Shown here one piece after another: positions 26,837 through 34,764 of a DNA stretch of 64,000 bases (position 1 is its first letter; each line of letters begins with the position of its first letter). The notes beneath the pieces were generated by a model that did not search any database, had not been told where the DNA came from, and saw only the letters and a program-made list of their open reading frames with translations. The translations under genes and the position numbers were made by a program. The stretch is from Dyadobacter alkalitolerans DSM 23607 (lineage in GTDB: Bacteria > Bacteroidota > Bacteroidia > Cytophagales > Spirosomataceae). The stretch lies in contig NZ_AUAS01000012.1 of NCBI RefSeq assembly GCF_000428845.1, positions 124,001 through 188,000 of the forward strand, in the 5' to 3' direction.

Positions 26837-27337
26837 TCAGATGACGGCGTTCACCACTTTTGTATCGCAGCCTACAACGGAATTGTTGACATAGCCCACG
26901 CTGATCCCCGAGACTTTCGTAGCCTTTTTGGAAGGCAGCGGCGTCTTGATGGTTACGATCTTGGAGGTGATTACCGCCTGTGTATCGGATAGATATTTGA
27001 ATTCTACCTCAATATTTTTGATGGCCGTAGGCGAGTTGTTCTCGATCACCATGCTGTGAATTGCGATCCCACCTACCGAATGCCATTCGTTTTCGAGGAT
27101 TTTAATTTTGCCGATCAGCTTTTCCTTGTTTTGTGAACCCGCTGCGTTGAGCGAGTCCGCCTGGCTAATTACTTCTGTTTTAGATTTAACAACCGGCTTT
27201 TCTTTGAGGAAATCAAATTGCTTGTAATAGTAGAGGATGTAAATGAATGCGCAAACGGGAACTATGGCGCTGACCCATTTTAATAAAGGAATAAAGAACT
27301 TCTTGAACTTGGCTTTTTTGCCTCTTCTTCCTGCCAT
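26837..27337 (-). CDS. Membrane-anchored protein with FxLYD-like beta domain, unknown function
   Basis: A 166-residue protein with a strongly basic N-terminus (AGRRGKKAKFKKF) and one membrane anchor (about 18-38). The exported domain at about 75-166 has beta-strands such as SVGGIAIHSMVIENNSPTA and IEVEFKYLSDTQAVI, the pattern of FxLYD-type domains. The protein ends without a sorting signal. It probably sits in the inner membrane facing the periplasm. Function unknown. Confidence 0.65.
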   Translation of the reverse strand: MAGRRGKKAKFKKFFIPLLKWVSAIVPVCAFIYILYYYKQFDFLKEKPVVKSKTEVISQADSLNAAGSQNKEKLIGKIKILENEWHSVGGIAIHSMVIENNSPTAIKNIEVEFKYLSDTQAVITSKIVTIKTPLPSKKATKVSGISVGYVNNSVVGCDTKVVNAVI

Positions 27338-27385
27338 ATATGTTTTGTTAACGTGTACTTAACTTTTTTGTGGTGCTGTTATACG

Positions 27386-27393
27386 CAAATATA
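27386..27393 (-). promoter_or_regulatory. Possible -7 element for the 27337 gene
   Basis: On the minus strand TATATTTG fits TAnnTTTG, 49 nt before the ATG at 27337. No convincing -33 element was found. Confidence 0.3.
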
Positions 27394-27457
27394 CCGATCC
27401 GCGGCTGCAATTTTGTTCATGTCGTTTTTTTTTGACAAGATAGTGGCATAAACAAAA

Positions 27458-27488
27458 ACAAACCGCTGGTTTTGAGCCAGCGGTTTGT
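27458..27488. terminator. Bidirectional terminator hairpin
   Basis: ACAAACCGCTGG (27458-27469) pairs with CCAGCGGTTTGT (27477-27488) in a 12-bp perfect stem. It follows the stop of the decayed T9SS gene on the minus strand, where a run of T residues is present. Confidence 0.75.
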
Positions 27489-27510
27489 ATGTGTATCGTG
27501 TTGAACAGGA

Positions 27511-28448
27511 CTATTGTCTTACAAATCTGTGCGTCGCAATCGTGCCATTATTATGGATAATTTGTACCACATATGAGCCTGAGCTTAAATTTCTTGTGCT
27601 GATACCCGTGCTTAATGCATTTGATGCTTCAAACACCGTTTTGCCAAGTGCATTGACAACCTTCACCTGCTTAATATCAGACCAGTCGGTCAGGTTAAGG
27701 TTGACGTTTTCCGCATTACGAACCGGGTTTGGATACAGGAACGCAGTGCTTGCAAAGGAAACATTTTCGATATGCTGTAAGCAAAAGTCTCGTCCAAATC
27801 AACCATTTTCAATCTGTAAAGATTTTGGCCATTCAAAGGTTTCGCATCCTGGAAAGAATAGAATTGCTGGGTAACACTTTCATGGTTCGACTTTACAGAA
27901 CCGATTTTATCCCATTTCTTACCATTCTGGCTGCGTTCGATGTCGAAACGATCGCTGTTTGTTTCCGAAGCAGTAGACCATGACAAAGAAGCCGTGGAGC
28001 CTTCGCTCGCCGCTTTGAAGCTTACCAATGTCACCGGCAGAACAGATTCAATTATAATTTTAAAAGTGGTAACCGCAGTTTGTCCAAAAGCATTTGTTGC
28101 TTCAACATCGAAGAAATAAACACCTGTCTGACTCTCATTAGCGCCTCCCGATAGACGTCCTTCCAATGATAGCGTGATGGTATTGGGCAGCGTACCAGCA
28201 GCTGTCCTTCCATTGACTGGCGTAACATTGCTAAGTCTATATGTGTAGTCAGTAAATCGTCCGCACTCAATATCAAAACCAGGCTGGGCCGGGAACTCAG
28301 GATAAGCTGCATCGAAAGAGAAGGCATCTGCACTTGAAAGATCAACCGAGATCACATCATCCGTATCGTATACGCCCAGGTCACCCCCTGTAAATGTGAT
28401 GGGTGTGCGTGCACTAACTTCTAACCATAAAAATAATTCGTTTAACAT
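27511..28448 (-). pseudogene. 5'-truncated, frameshifted T9SS cargo protein with C-terminal sorting domain
   Basis: The first 228 codons or so read as cargo beta-domains (YDTDDVISVDLSSADAF, AASEGSTASLSWSTASETN, LYRLKMVDLDETFAYSISK). At the A-run 27764-27767 one base is missing. Adding one A restores FLYPNPVRNAENVNL, DIKQVKVVNALGKTVF and ATHRFVRQ, a T9SS type A sorting domain ending at the TAG at 27511-27513. The 5' end is also lost: there is no signal peptide, a stop lies in frame at 28461-28463, and the first codons overlap a divergent regulator gene. Two independent lesions point to a gene remnant. The frameshift alone could be a sequencing error. Confidence 0.8.
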
Positions 28449-29094
28449 TGCTTTGGTGGATCAACTCACGCTCCTTACCGATGCTTTGCGAAATGTTTTA
28501 TGTCAGATACAGGAAGTAAATGCAGTAGTGTCCTACACGGACGGGAAGGAATTTATGGCTGATCATGCTATGTTCTTGCCGGACATTCTGATCATGGATT
28601 GGGCTATCAATGGCATGACTGGCCTTGAACTGCTGAACACCGCCCGAAGCGTTGTATCCAAGGACCTGAAAATCATCATCATTTCCTCGGTTACGGATGT
28701 GCAAACGATAAAACATGCGATCAGAAGGGGCGCGAATAGCTTCCTGCCAAAATCAGCTTCGCTCGAAGAACTGAAAGAAGCCATCGTTTCTGTGATAGCG
28801 GGAAAGCAATATATCGGGAAAGGCATCCGGGATAATCTTATCAACAGCGTTTTTACCGATGAGCAGGTTGTACTGCATCTATCGCCGCGTGAAAAAGAAG
28901 TGTTGCAAAAGGTGTGCAGCGGCCGGACGATCAAGGAAATTGCTTACGATCTCAAACTCAGCGCGCATACAGTCCAATATTACCACGGGTGCGTTATGGA
29001 TAAACTGAAGGTGAAGAGGACCACCGATTTAATCGTTTACGCCATGCAACACGGACTCTATATACCGGAAATGAAGCAGCCGGCAAATGTTTAA
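28396..29094 (+). CDS. NarL/FixJ-type response regulator
   Basis: A 232-residue protein with a receiver domain (about 15-135; phosphoacceptor D68 in ILIMDWAINGM, conserved Lys in SFLPKSAS) and a LuxR-type helix-turn-helix (about 158-222, LSPREKEVLQKVCSG, LKLSAHTVQYYHG). The acidic pair that usually binds Mg reads VDQ, so one of the two acids is Gln. The start is a GTG at 28396 or a nearby GTG/ATG, because the first residues overlap the decayed T9SS gene on the other strand. This suggests a deletion joined the two. No sensor kinase gene is adjacent. Confidence 0.85.
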   Translation: MMGVRALTSNHKNNSFNIALVDQLTLLTDALRNVLCQIQEVNAVVSYTDGKEFMADHAMFLPDILIMDWAINGMTGLELLNTARSVVSKDLKIIIISSVTDVQTIKHAIRRGANSFLPKSASLEELKEAIVSVIAGKQYIGKGIRDNLINSVFTDEQVVLHLSPREKEVLQKVCSGRTIKEIAYDLKLSAHTVQYYHGCVMDKLKVKRTTDLIVYAMQHGLYIPEMKQPANV

Positions 29095-29124
29095 TTTACC
29101 GGCCGGTCCGGATGATATCAATTT

Positions 29125-30171
29125 TTAACGGTTAAATTTTCCGTAGAAGTCAGGCAGCGGATTCAGTGCTGTGTTTTTACGCTGATGCCAGTATGGATAC
29201 GTAGGCGACTTGTCACTTGCAGCATCCAGTTTCTTGACCTGTTCAAGACTCAGGTTCCAGCCCACGGCCCCCAAATTTTGTTTCAGCTGTTCTTCATTTC
29301 TTGCTCCAATGACCACATTACTAACAGTGGGCCGTTGTAAAAGCCAGTTAAGGGCAACCTGCGCAACCGTTTTGTCCGTTTCCGCGGCTACTTCGTCCAG
29401 CACATCAATGAGGTGAAAAAAGAATTCTTCCGGGATCTCCGGTCCTTCTCCCCCGCCCTGCGCGATGCGGCCCTCAGACGGCATCGGCTGGTTTCTTCTG
29501 TATTTCCCGCCTAATCTTCCGGCAGATAAAGGGCTCCATACGATTGTCCCGATATGCTGATCCACCGCCAGTGGCATCAATTCCCACTCAAACTCGCGGC
29601 TAAGCAATGAGTAATGTGCCTGATGCGCAATGTATTTGGACCAACCATATTTTTCCGAAACAGAAAGGGATTTCATTAAATGCCAGCCTGAAAAATTTGA
29701 ACAGGCAATGTATCGCACTTTGCCGGCGGTAATCAGGTCATTGAGAGCGCTGAGCGTTTCTTCAACAGGCGTATTCGCATCGAAACCGTGCATGTGGTAA
29801 ATATCAATATAGTCTGTTTTGAGCCGGCGGAGGCTGTCTTCACAAGATCTGACAAGGTGAAAACGCGACGACCCGAAATCGTTTGGCCCGGTTCCCATTT
29901 TGAAAGTTGCCTTGGTAGAAAGAATGATCTTGTCCCGCAAACCGATGATGGCTTTCCCCAGAATTTCTTCCGAAAGTCCTTGTGAATACACATTAGCTGT
30001 ATCAAAAAACGTAATTCCGGCATCCATACAAAGGTTCACAAGACGTGCCGCTTCGTCAGTTTGGGTGTTTCCCCAAGCTTTGAAAAAATCGCCACCGCCT
30101 CCGAATGTGCCTGTTCCAAAGCTTAACACAGGAACTTTCAGCCCCGATGCGCCCAATTGTCTGTATTCCAT
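29125..30171 (-). CDS. Aldo/keto reductase
   Basis: A 348-residue NADPH-dependent reductase of the AKR superfamily. The catalytic tetrad is intact: D57 (FFDTANVYSQG), Y62, K87 (LSTKATF) and H128 (YHMHGFD). Cofactor-binding segments include VVIGARNEEQLKQN near the C-terminus. It resembles the YajO/IolS-like group that reduces sugar aldehydes and similar carbonyls. The substrate cannot be told. It is monocistronic. Confidence 0.9.
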   Translation of the reverse strand: MEYRQLGASGLKVPVLSFGTGTFGGGGDFFKAWGNTQTDEAARLVNLCMDAGITFFDTANVYSQGLSEEILGKAIIGLRDKIILSTKATFKMGTGPNDFGSSRFHLVRSCEDSLRRLKTDYIDIYHMHGFDANTPVEETLSALNDLITAGKVRYIACSNFSGWHLMKSLSVSEKYGWSKYIAHQAHYSLLSREFEWELMPLAVDQHIGTIVWSPLSAGRLGGKYRRNQPMPSEGRIAQGGGEGPEIPEEFFFHLIDVLDEVAAETDKTVAQVALNWLLQRPTVSNVVIGARNEEQLKQNLGAVGWNLSLEQVKKLDAASDKSPTYPYWHQRKNTALNPLPDFYGKFNR

Positions 30172-30244
30172 ATTAGTAAGGTCAGTTGTCTGATTTTGAA
30201 CATTGTTACAATCGAGCCAAAATTTACAAGATTATATTCTCATA

Positions 30245-30283
30245 CAAAAAAAATGGCGTCCCTCCGGAACGCCATTTTCTCAG
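30245..30283 (-). terminator. Rho-independent terminator of the 50-residue membrane-protein gene
   Basis: AAAATGGCGT (30250-30259) pairs with ACGCCATTTT (30269-30278). Read on the minus strand the 10-bp stem is followed by TTTTTTTT. It lies just after the small gene at 30296-30448. Confidence 0.8.
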
Positions 30284-30295
30284 CTTAATTGATCC

Positions 30296-30448
30296 CTATA
30301 TCAGCTCAATGTCGAGCAGGATTCTTTTGAAAACTTTCCCGGTCGTTTCGAAAATACCTTTGAAAGCGCCAAGAAAAACACACAAGGGAAAAATTACAGG
30401 CAGATATATAAACCACCTCAAAGCCATCGATCTGTTAAATCTTTTCAT
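30296..30448 (-). CDS. Small 50-residue membrane protein
   Basis: ATG at 30446-30448, TAG at 30296-30298. It begins MKRFNRSMALRWF, has one hydrophobic span (WFIYLPVIFPLCVFLGAF) and ends with an amphipathic basic tail KVFKRILLDIELI. A strong terminator follows 18 nt later in the same direction, which supports a real transcript. No family recognised. The 30449-30565 gap shows nothing clear. Confidence 0.55.
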   Translation of the reverse strand: MKRFNRSMALRWFIYLPVIFPLCVFLGAFKGIFETTGKVFKRILLDIELI

Positions 30449-30565
30449 GATAACACCTCTTCAACATTGCGTAACAATCAAACCCACTAGAAGGAATTAT
30501 ACATGCAATATAGAAATAGTTGTGTAAAAAGTCAAGATGTAATGTCTTTTTATCATCCAGTGAAA

Positions 30566-31351
30566 CTAGTTAGGAACGTTTGTTCCAGCTTCTTCCCGAT
30601 CTTTTTTCTTACGTTTCTTGTCTTTTTTACCCGACTTGTCCTTCATCTGATTGTCGTTCATGTTGGAATTCAATGTGCTTGTTCCAGTGCTTGAATTAGC
30701 CTCAGATGGCTGTGTTGTAGTCGACTGCGATGAACCCTGCGCGTTGTTTTGATTGGTAGAATCTGGTGTTACTGCACCCGTTGTACCTGTGCTTTGTGGC
30801 CAGGCAGAAGTGCCGCCAGCGCTGCTTCCCTGCGATTGAGAGCCGGTTGTGCTTTGCGATCCGGTTGTTCCTTGTGAACCGGTTGTTCCCTGTGAACCAG
30901 TTGTTCCCTGTGAACCAGTTCTTCCCTGTGACCCACTTGTTCCCTGTGAACCACTTGTTCCCTGTGAACCACTTGTTCCCTGTGAACCACTTGTTCCCTG
31001 TGAACCACTTATTCCCTGCGAACCGGTTGTTCCTTGTGAACCGCTTGTTCCCTGCGAACCGCTTGTACTTTGTGACCCGGACGTGCCTTGCGATTGTCCG
31101 GTGCTTTCGCTGGTTCCGGTTCCCTGCATTTTACCATTTTTCCCGGTAGTATCCATGCCAGGTCTTGCTGCTCCTGCTGTGCCTGTGCTTTGTGGCCAGG
31201 CCGAAGTCCCTCCTGCACTATTTCCTTGGGGCTGAGTCGATTCCTTGGTCGATGAGCCAGATGACTTCGTGCTTTGGTTCGTTGTTTGCGCATAGGCAGT
31301 TCCGCATAATGTCAGCATGAACAGTGCTACGCTTATTTTGAGCTTTTTCAT
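30566..31351 (-). CDS. Secreted low-complexity protein with collagen-like Gly-X-Y repeats
   Basis: From MKKLKISVALFML (31351) the protein has 261 residues, with a signal peptide of about 22 residues (ending AYAQ). The centre (about 87-172) is a run of GSQGTS/GSQGTT hexapeptides, that is Gly-X-Y triplets without proline, broken by a few GSQSTT units. A 14-residue module, SAGGTSAWPQSTGT, occurs once before and once after the repeat. The tail is strongly basic (KKDKKRKKKDREE). It is likely surface-exposed or periplasmic. Function unknown; the repeat should vary in copy number between strains. Confidence 0.75.
   Translation of the reverse strand: MKKLKISVALFMLTLCGTAYAQTTNQSTKSSGSSTKESTQPQGNSAGGTSAWPQSTGTAGAARPGMDTTGKNGKMQGTGTSESTGQSQGTSGSQSTSGSQGTSGSQGTTGSQGISGSQGTSGSQGTSGSQGTSGSQGTSGSQGRTGSQGTTGSQGTTGSQGTTGSQSTTGSQSQGSSAGGTSAWPQSTGTTGAVTPDSTNQNNAQGSSQSTTTQPSEANSSTGTSTLNSNMNDNQMKDKSGKKDKKRKKKDREEAGTNVPN
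30836..31090. repeat. 18-bp minisatellite within the collagen-like gene
   Basis: About fourteen tandem 18-bp units encode GSQGTS-type hexapeptides on the minus strand. On the plus strand the unit reads CCCTGTGAACCACTTGTT with small changes. Adjacent units at 30940-31010 are almost identical, indicating recent expansion. Confidence 0.85.
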
Positions 31352-31428
31352 TGTATTGATTTGTTGATGAGTTAATTTTTCCCACATCATATCAATAACT
31401 GTTCCAGCAGCGCTGCTCCCCGACGTAA

Positions 31429-33078
31429 TTACCTGACGTATAGTAAGCTCCGCTTCTCAACTGCGGCGCTTCTCGTGTCTTTATTTAAAAATTTCCCCTT
31501 CAATTTTGTAATGCGAAAATATTCGGGCGTAGCCAGGATATCGGCTTTCATGCCGGCGTTGAGCAAACTGTCGGCGAGTTCGGGGGAAGTGTAAATGTAG
31601 CACGGCTTCTTAGCTAGAAAGGCATCCAGATCCTGGCCTGTACGCACAAGCCGGACATCCGCAGGAGCATAGAATTCAAGCGAATACGAAAACGATTTGT
31701 AAGCGGCAATGGGAAGTTCAGGGTTATTTGCCCGGATCGCCCTGGCTGCACTTCTGCCCGATTGGTATTGAAGTAAAAACGGATAGAAAAACAGGAAAAG
31801 GAATATGTAAATGATGGCGGCCATTGCGTAACCATTGTACAAAATACGCTGCAACGGATTCTCAAACCGGATAATGTTGACTACGGCTACAATAAAGCAA
31901 GTCAGGCCGGTGGCGAGCCATTCATTTTTTAATCCGGTCCAATATAGTAAACCGATGACTGCTATGGCGACGAGGAACACCAGAACCTGCTGCACCTTCG
32001 CTAAAATCGAAAGCTTTATGTGCCTTGCTTTTTGATATAAAAAATAACCGGTAATGATCGAAAAATAAGGAAACAGGATTACGATGTAATGCGGAAGCTG
32101 AAACCTCGACAGCGAAAAAAGCATGAAAGTGAGTAATGTGCTGCCGTAAATAATCCAGCGTAGTGGCATTCTGTTCGTATCAAAACGGATGAGATAAACA
32201 ATAGCGCTTACCAGACCCACAGACCACGGAAGAAACGCCCAGAGGGTTGTATGCATGAAAAAAGTAACATTCCCACTCCCTTTGATGGGCCCGGTGTTGA
32301 AGAAGCGGCCGAACTGGCTGTCCCAGAAAAAGAATTTTAATCCTGAAACCCCGGTTTTACCGAATACGACTTTCTCAGGATGCAGGTCAAACTGCGCGTA
32401 AAGACTGTACAACTCCGGGGTAATGAAAACGAAGCAGAGTATGAGCATTACCCACCAGCGGTAATTCAGGAACTGCCGCCACTGGGAAGTAAAAATCCAG
32501 AAAAGCACCCAGCCGCCACCGATCGTAAGCAGCACAAAAATTCCCTTTGTCATGATAGCACATGCCGCAAAAAAAGCCGCAGCAACGATATGAATGCCAC
32601 TCTTTTTTTGATATACACCCAACATATGCCAGACAGCCGCAATGATACAGGTGGTGAGATAAGGTTCCGCCCGAACGTCAAAATTGGCGAGTGTGCTGTG
32701 CAGCGCTACTGCCGAGATCAGCACCGAAGTCCTGGCTACGGTAATATTAAAGAGGTCCCTGGCTGTCAGAAAAGTGTAATAAAGACCCAGAAGCCAGAAA
32801 AGGAATGCCGGGAATTTATAAGCAAAACTCGTGATACCAAAAAGCTTGTAGCTAATCGCAGCCATCCAGAAAGGGAAATGCGGCTTATCGAGCCAGTCGT
32901 GGCCGTCGCCCCACAGATTGATCCAGTCGTTGTGCTGGACCATGTGCTTGGCGATTGTAGCATAAAGCGCCCCGTCCGGCTCAATAATTTCTAGCCATAA
33001 GCCCGGAACATTCAATGCAATGCCAATAATCAGTAACCAGGGAAAATAACGTTGCAAAGCACGCTCCACATCATGCAT
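31429..33078 (-). CDS. ArnT/PMT-type family 39 glycosyltransferase
   Basis: About 549 residues from MHDVERALQRYF (33078). It is an integral membrane GT-C fold glycosyltransferase with 10 or more hydrophobic spans. The first periplasmic loop carries the acidic motif EIIEPDGALYATIAKHM, as in ArnT and PMT_2 proteins, and a soluble C-terminal part follows (LPIAAYKSFSYSLEFYAP). Such enzymes move sugars from polyprenyl-phosphate donors to lipid A or other envelope molecules. The acceptor is unknown. No partner genes (donor synthesis) are adjacent. Confidence 0.85.
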   Translation of the reverse strand: MHDVERALQRYFPWLLIIGIALNVPGLWLEIIEPDGALYATIAKHMVQHNDWINLWGDGHDWLDKPHFPFWMAAISYKLFGITSFAYKFPAFLFWLLGLYYTFLTARDLFNITVARTSVLISAVALHSTLANFDVRAEPYLTTCIIAAVWHMLGVYQKKSGIHIVAAAFFAACAIMTKGIFVLLTIGGGWVLFWIFTSQWRQFLNYRWWVMLILCFVFITPELYSLYAQFDLHPEKVVFGKTGVSGLKFFFWDSQFGRFFNTGPIKGSGNVTFFMHTTLWAFLPWSVGLVSAIVYLIRFDTNRMPLRWIIYGSTLLTFMLFSLSRFQLPHYIVILFPYFSIITGYFLYQKARHIKLSILAKVQQVLVFLVAIAVIGLLYWTGLKNEWLATGLTCFIVAVVNIIRFENPLQRILYNGYAMAAIIYIFLFLFFYPFLLQYQSGRSAARAIRANNPELPIAAYKSFSYSLEFYAPADVRLVRTGQDLDAFLAKKPCYIYTSPELADSLLNAGMKADILATPEYFRITKLKGKFLNKDTRSAAVEKRSLLYVR

Positions 33079-33179
33079 AATTGTTTCTTTACGTGCCAGA
33101 ATACCTAACGCTTCGTGAGAATGTTGCAAACATACGAAACGGCGGCATTAATTTGTAACCGGCACCTCCGGAAAGAAAT

Positions 33180-33602
33180 CTATCTGGCAATCTGATTCTC
33201 GAAGAAGCCTTTCAGCATTTCGCTATTGACAATTTTATTGCAGCTCTCAATACTCAGCGGTTTTTGCTGGTAATCAATCACCTGGCTATAAGTGGTTGCC
33301 CTTTTCATTTCCGATTCCTCTGTGGCCGAGCTGACCATAACAACATGGACCCGATTGAGATAAGGACGGTCGCCAATTGCATCCAGAAATTCCCAACCAT
33401 TCATAATGGGCATATTAATGTCCAGTAACACGAGGAAATTAGTTTCCTGCGAAGGGTAACTGTCCAGATACTGCAGCGCATCTGATCCATTGTAGCACAA
33501 GACCGTATCGTTTAAAATTCCGGACTTTTTAAGAAACATTTCATGGAGGAACAACATGATCTTATCATCGTCTACCAAAAGGATTTTGAGGTCATTAATC
33601 AT
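33180..33602 (-). CDS. Single-domain (CheY-like) response regulator
   Basis: A 140-residue lone receiver domain: acidic pair D11/D12 (LLVDDDKIM), phosphoacceptor D61 (LLDINMPIMNGW), conserved Ser/Thr in VMVSSATEES and Lys in YQQKPLS. All key residues are intact. There is no output domain and no adjacent kinase, so it probably relays or buffers phosphate in an unlinked pathway. The stretch 33603-33853 to the next gene shows nothing supportable. Confidence 0.9.
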   Translation of the reverse strand: MINDLKILLVDDDKIMLFLHEMFLKKSGILNDTVLCYNGSDALQYLDSYPSQETNFLVLLDINMPIMNGWEFLDAIGDRPYLNRVHVVMVSSATEESEMKRATTYSQVIDYQQKPLSIESCNKIVNSEMLKGFFENQIAR

Positions 33603-33853
33603 GTCTTCTAACTTTATCTGCCTTATTCATCAGGTGTCAATTATGTTTTTGTCTAATCACGTTATCAGCGCCGTTGCGGACTGAAAGAGGTGCGTATTTG
33701 TCTTTCCCCAAATCCCCATATTCCCCATTTTTCTGCTTCCAGTATCATTTAAAAAAAATGATCCGCGCTTAGCAAGCCTCATTTTCCGTTGATTGGCACA
33801 ATTATTACCGGCCTCCTCTTTCTGAATCAACAGCATTATTGCCAATATAACTT

Positions 33854-34375
33854 ATGAAGCGTACAAAATTCTTTTTCCTTGCAGCAGCACTTTCTTTTGC
33901 AACCGTAGCCTGCGACGACGATACAACCGGGACCAATGCACCCGCCGAACTCGATAAGCAATTCATGCTCTCTTCATCCGATGGGGGCCTTTTTGAGATC
34001 AATGCCGGCCAGGTGGCATCGTCAAAAGGCACAACCCAGACCATTAAGCAATTCGGGCAGGAAATGCTGGATGACCATACGAGCATCAGGCAAGAGCTCA
34101 TGAAAATCGCGAAAGATGCGAATGTGGACCTGCCAACAACATTGTCGAGTGAGAAGCAGCAGAAACTGGATTCACTGTCGGGACTTTCCGGAATCGCATT
34201 TGATACGACGTACATTAAAATGGTGACCATTTCGCACGAAGAAGCGGTGAACCTTTACGAAATCCAGGACAAGTCTGCCAGCAATGTTCAACTGAAAACC
34301 TTTGCTGCCGACAAGCTTCCCAGGTTAAAGGCACATCTGGAAAAGGCGAAAGCCATGAGAGATTCGATTCAGTAA
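33854..34375 (+). CDS. DUF4142 lipoprotein
   Basis: A 173-residue lipoprotein with signal peptide and lipobox (ATVAC, Cys20). A four-helix DUF4142 domain includes LDKQFMLSSSDGGLFEI, GQEMLDDHTSIRQELMKIA and AVNLYEIQDKSASN. DUF4142 proteins are ferritin-like in shape and often stress-associated. It is followed 28 nt later by a stress-protein-like gene on the same strand, probably an operon. Confidence 0.85.
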   Translation: MKRTKFFFLAAALSFATVACDDDTTGTNAPAELDKQFMLSSSDGGLFEINAGQVASSKGTTQTIKQFGQEMLDDHTSIRQELMKIAKDANVDLPTTLSSEKQQKLDSLSGLSGIAFDTTYIKMVTISHEEAVNLYEIQDKSASNVQLKTFAADKLPRLKAHLEKAKAMRDSIQ

Positions 34376-34403
34376 GGTTTTAAAAGTATTAACCAAAAAT
34401 ATT

Positions 34404-34745
34404 ATGTTCCAATCCATCATCGCTATTTTCGAGACCAACGAGGAGGCTCAGAAAGCCAAGCATGCCCTGATCTCACACGGATTTGATTTAAGCCAGATTG
34501 AAGTGAATTACAATGTGGATGTGGAAGATGACCGCAGCACTGACGGCCAGCAAACTGCTACTACGGAGCACGATGCCCTAGAAGAGGATTCCGGATCAGT
34601 TGTTACGGTCCGCACCAACAATATGCAGGAGTCGCTGGATGCAACCACCATTCTCGAAGATTGTGGCGCACTGGATGTAAACGAATTTTCCGCAAAGCCC
34701 GCCAGCGATCCCGATCCATTATTTGATCCGGAAAATCTCTCTTAG
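34404..34745 (+). CDS. Small acidic protein resembling general-stress YflT-type domains
   Basis: A 113-residue protein. The N-terminal alpha/beta unit (FQSIIAIFETNEEAQKAKHALISHGF) resembles the small ferredoxin-like domain of general-stress proteins of the YflT/GSP17M type. A second half (SVVTVRTNNMQESLDATTIL) looks like the paired strand and helix. The middle and the end are acidic. It is co-directional and close to the DUF4142 gene. The family assignment is tentative. Confidence 0.65.
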   Translation: MFQSIIAIFETNEEAQKAKHALISHGFDLSQIEVNYNVDVEDDRSTDGQQTATTEHDALEEDSGSVVTVRTNNMQESLDATTILEDCGALDVNEFSAKPASDPDPLFDPENLS

Positions 34746-34764
34746 GAAGATTATTTAGGAAAAC

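Noticed and set aside
27755..27775. Programmed frameshift in the T9SS gene
   Set aside because: The gene also lacks its 5' end and signal peptide, so decay or sequencing error explains the shift better.
27485..27874. Plus-strand 129-codon frame
   Set aside because: It is antisense to the T9SS sorting domain that is recovered on the minus strand by correcting one base.
30849..31235. Plus-strand frame encoding VPCEP-type repeats
   Set aside because: It is the antisense of the 18-bp minisatellite; periodic repeats stay open in several frames. The minus frame has a signal peptide and supported context.
33657..33845. 62-codon minus-strand frame between the response regulator and DUF4142 genes
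   Set aside because: No family, no promoter or terminator, and unlike its neighbours in composition.
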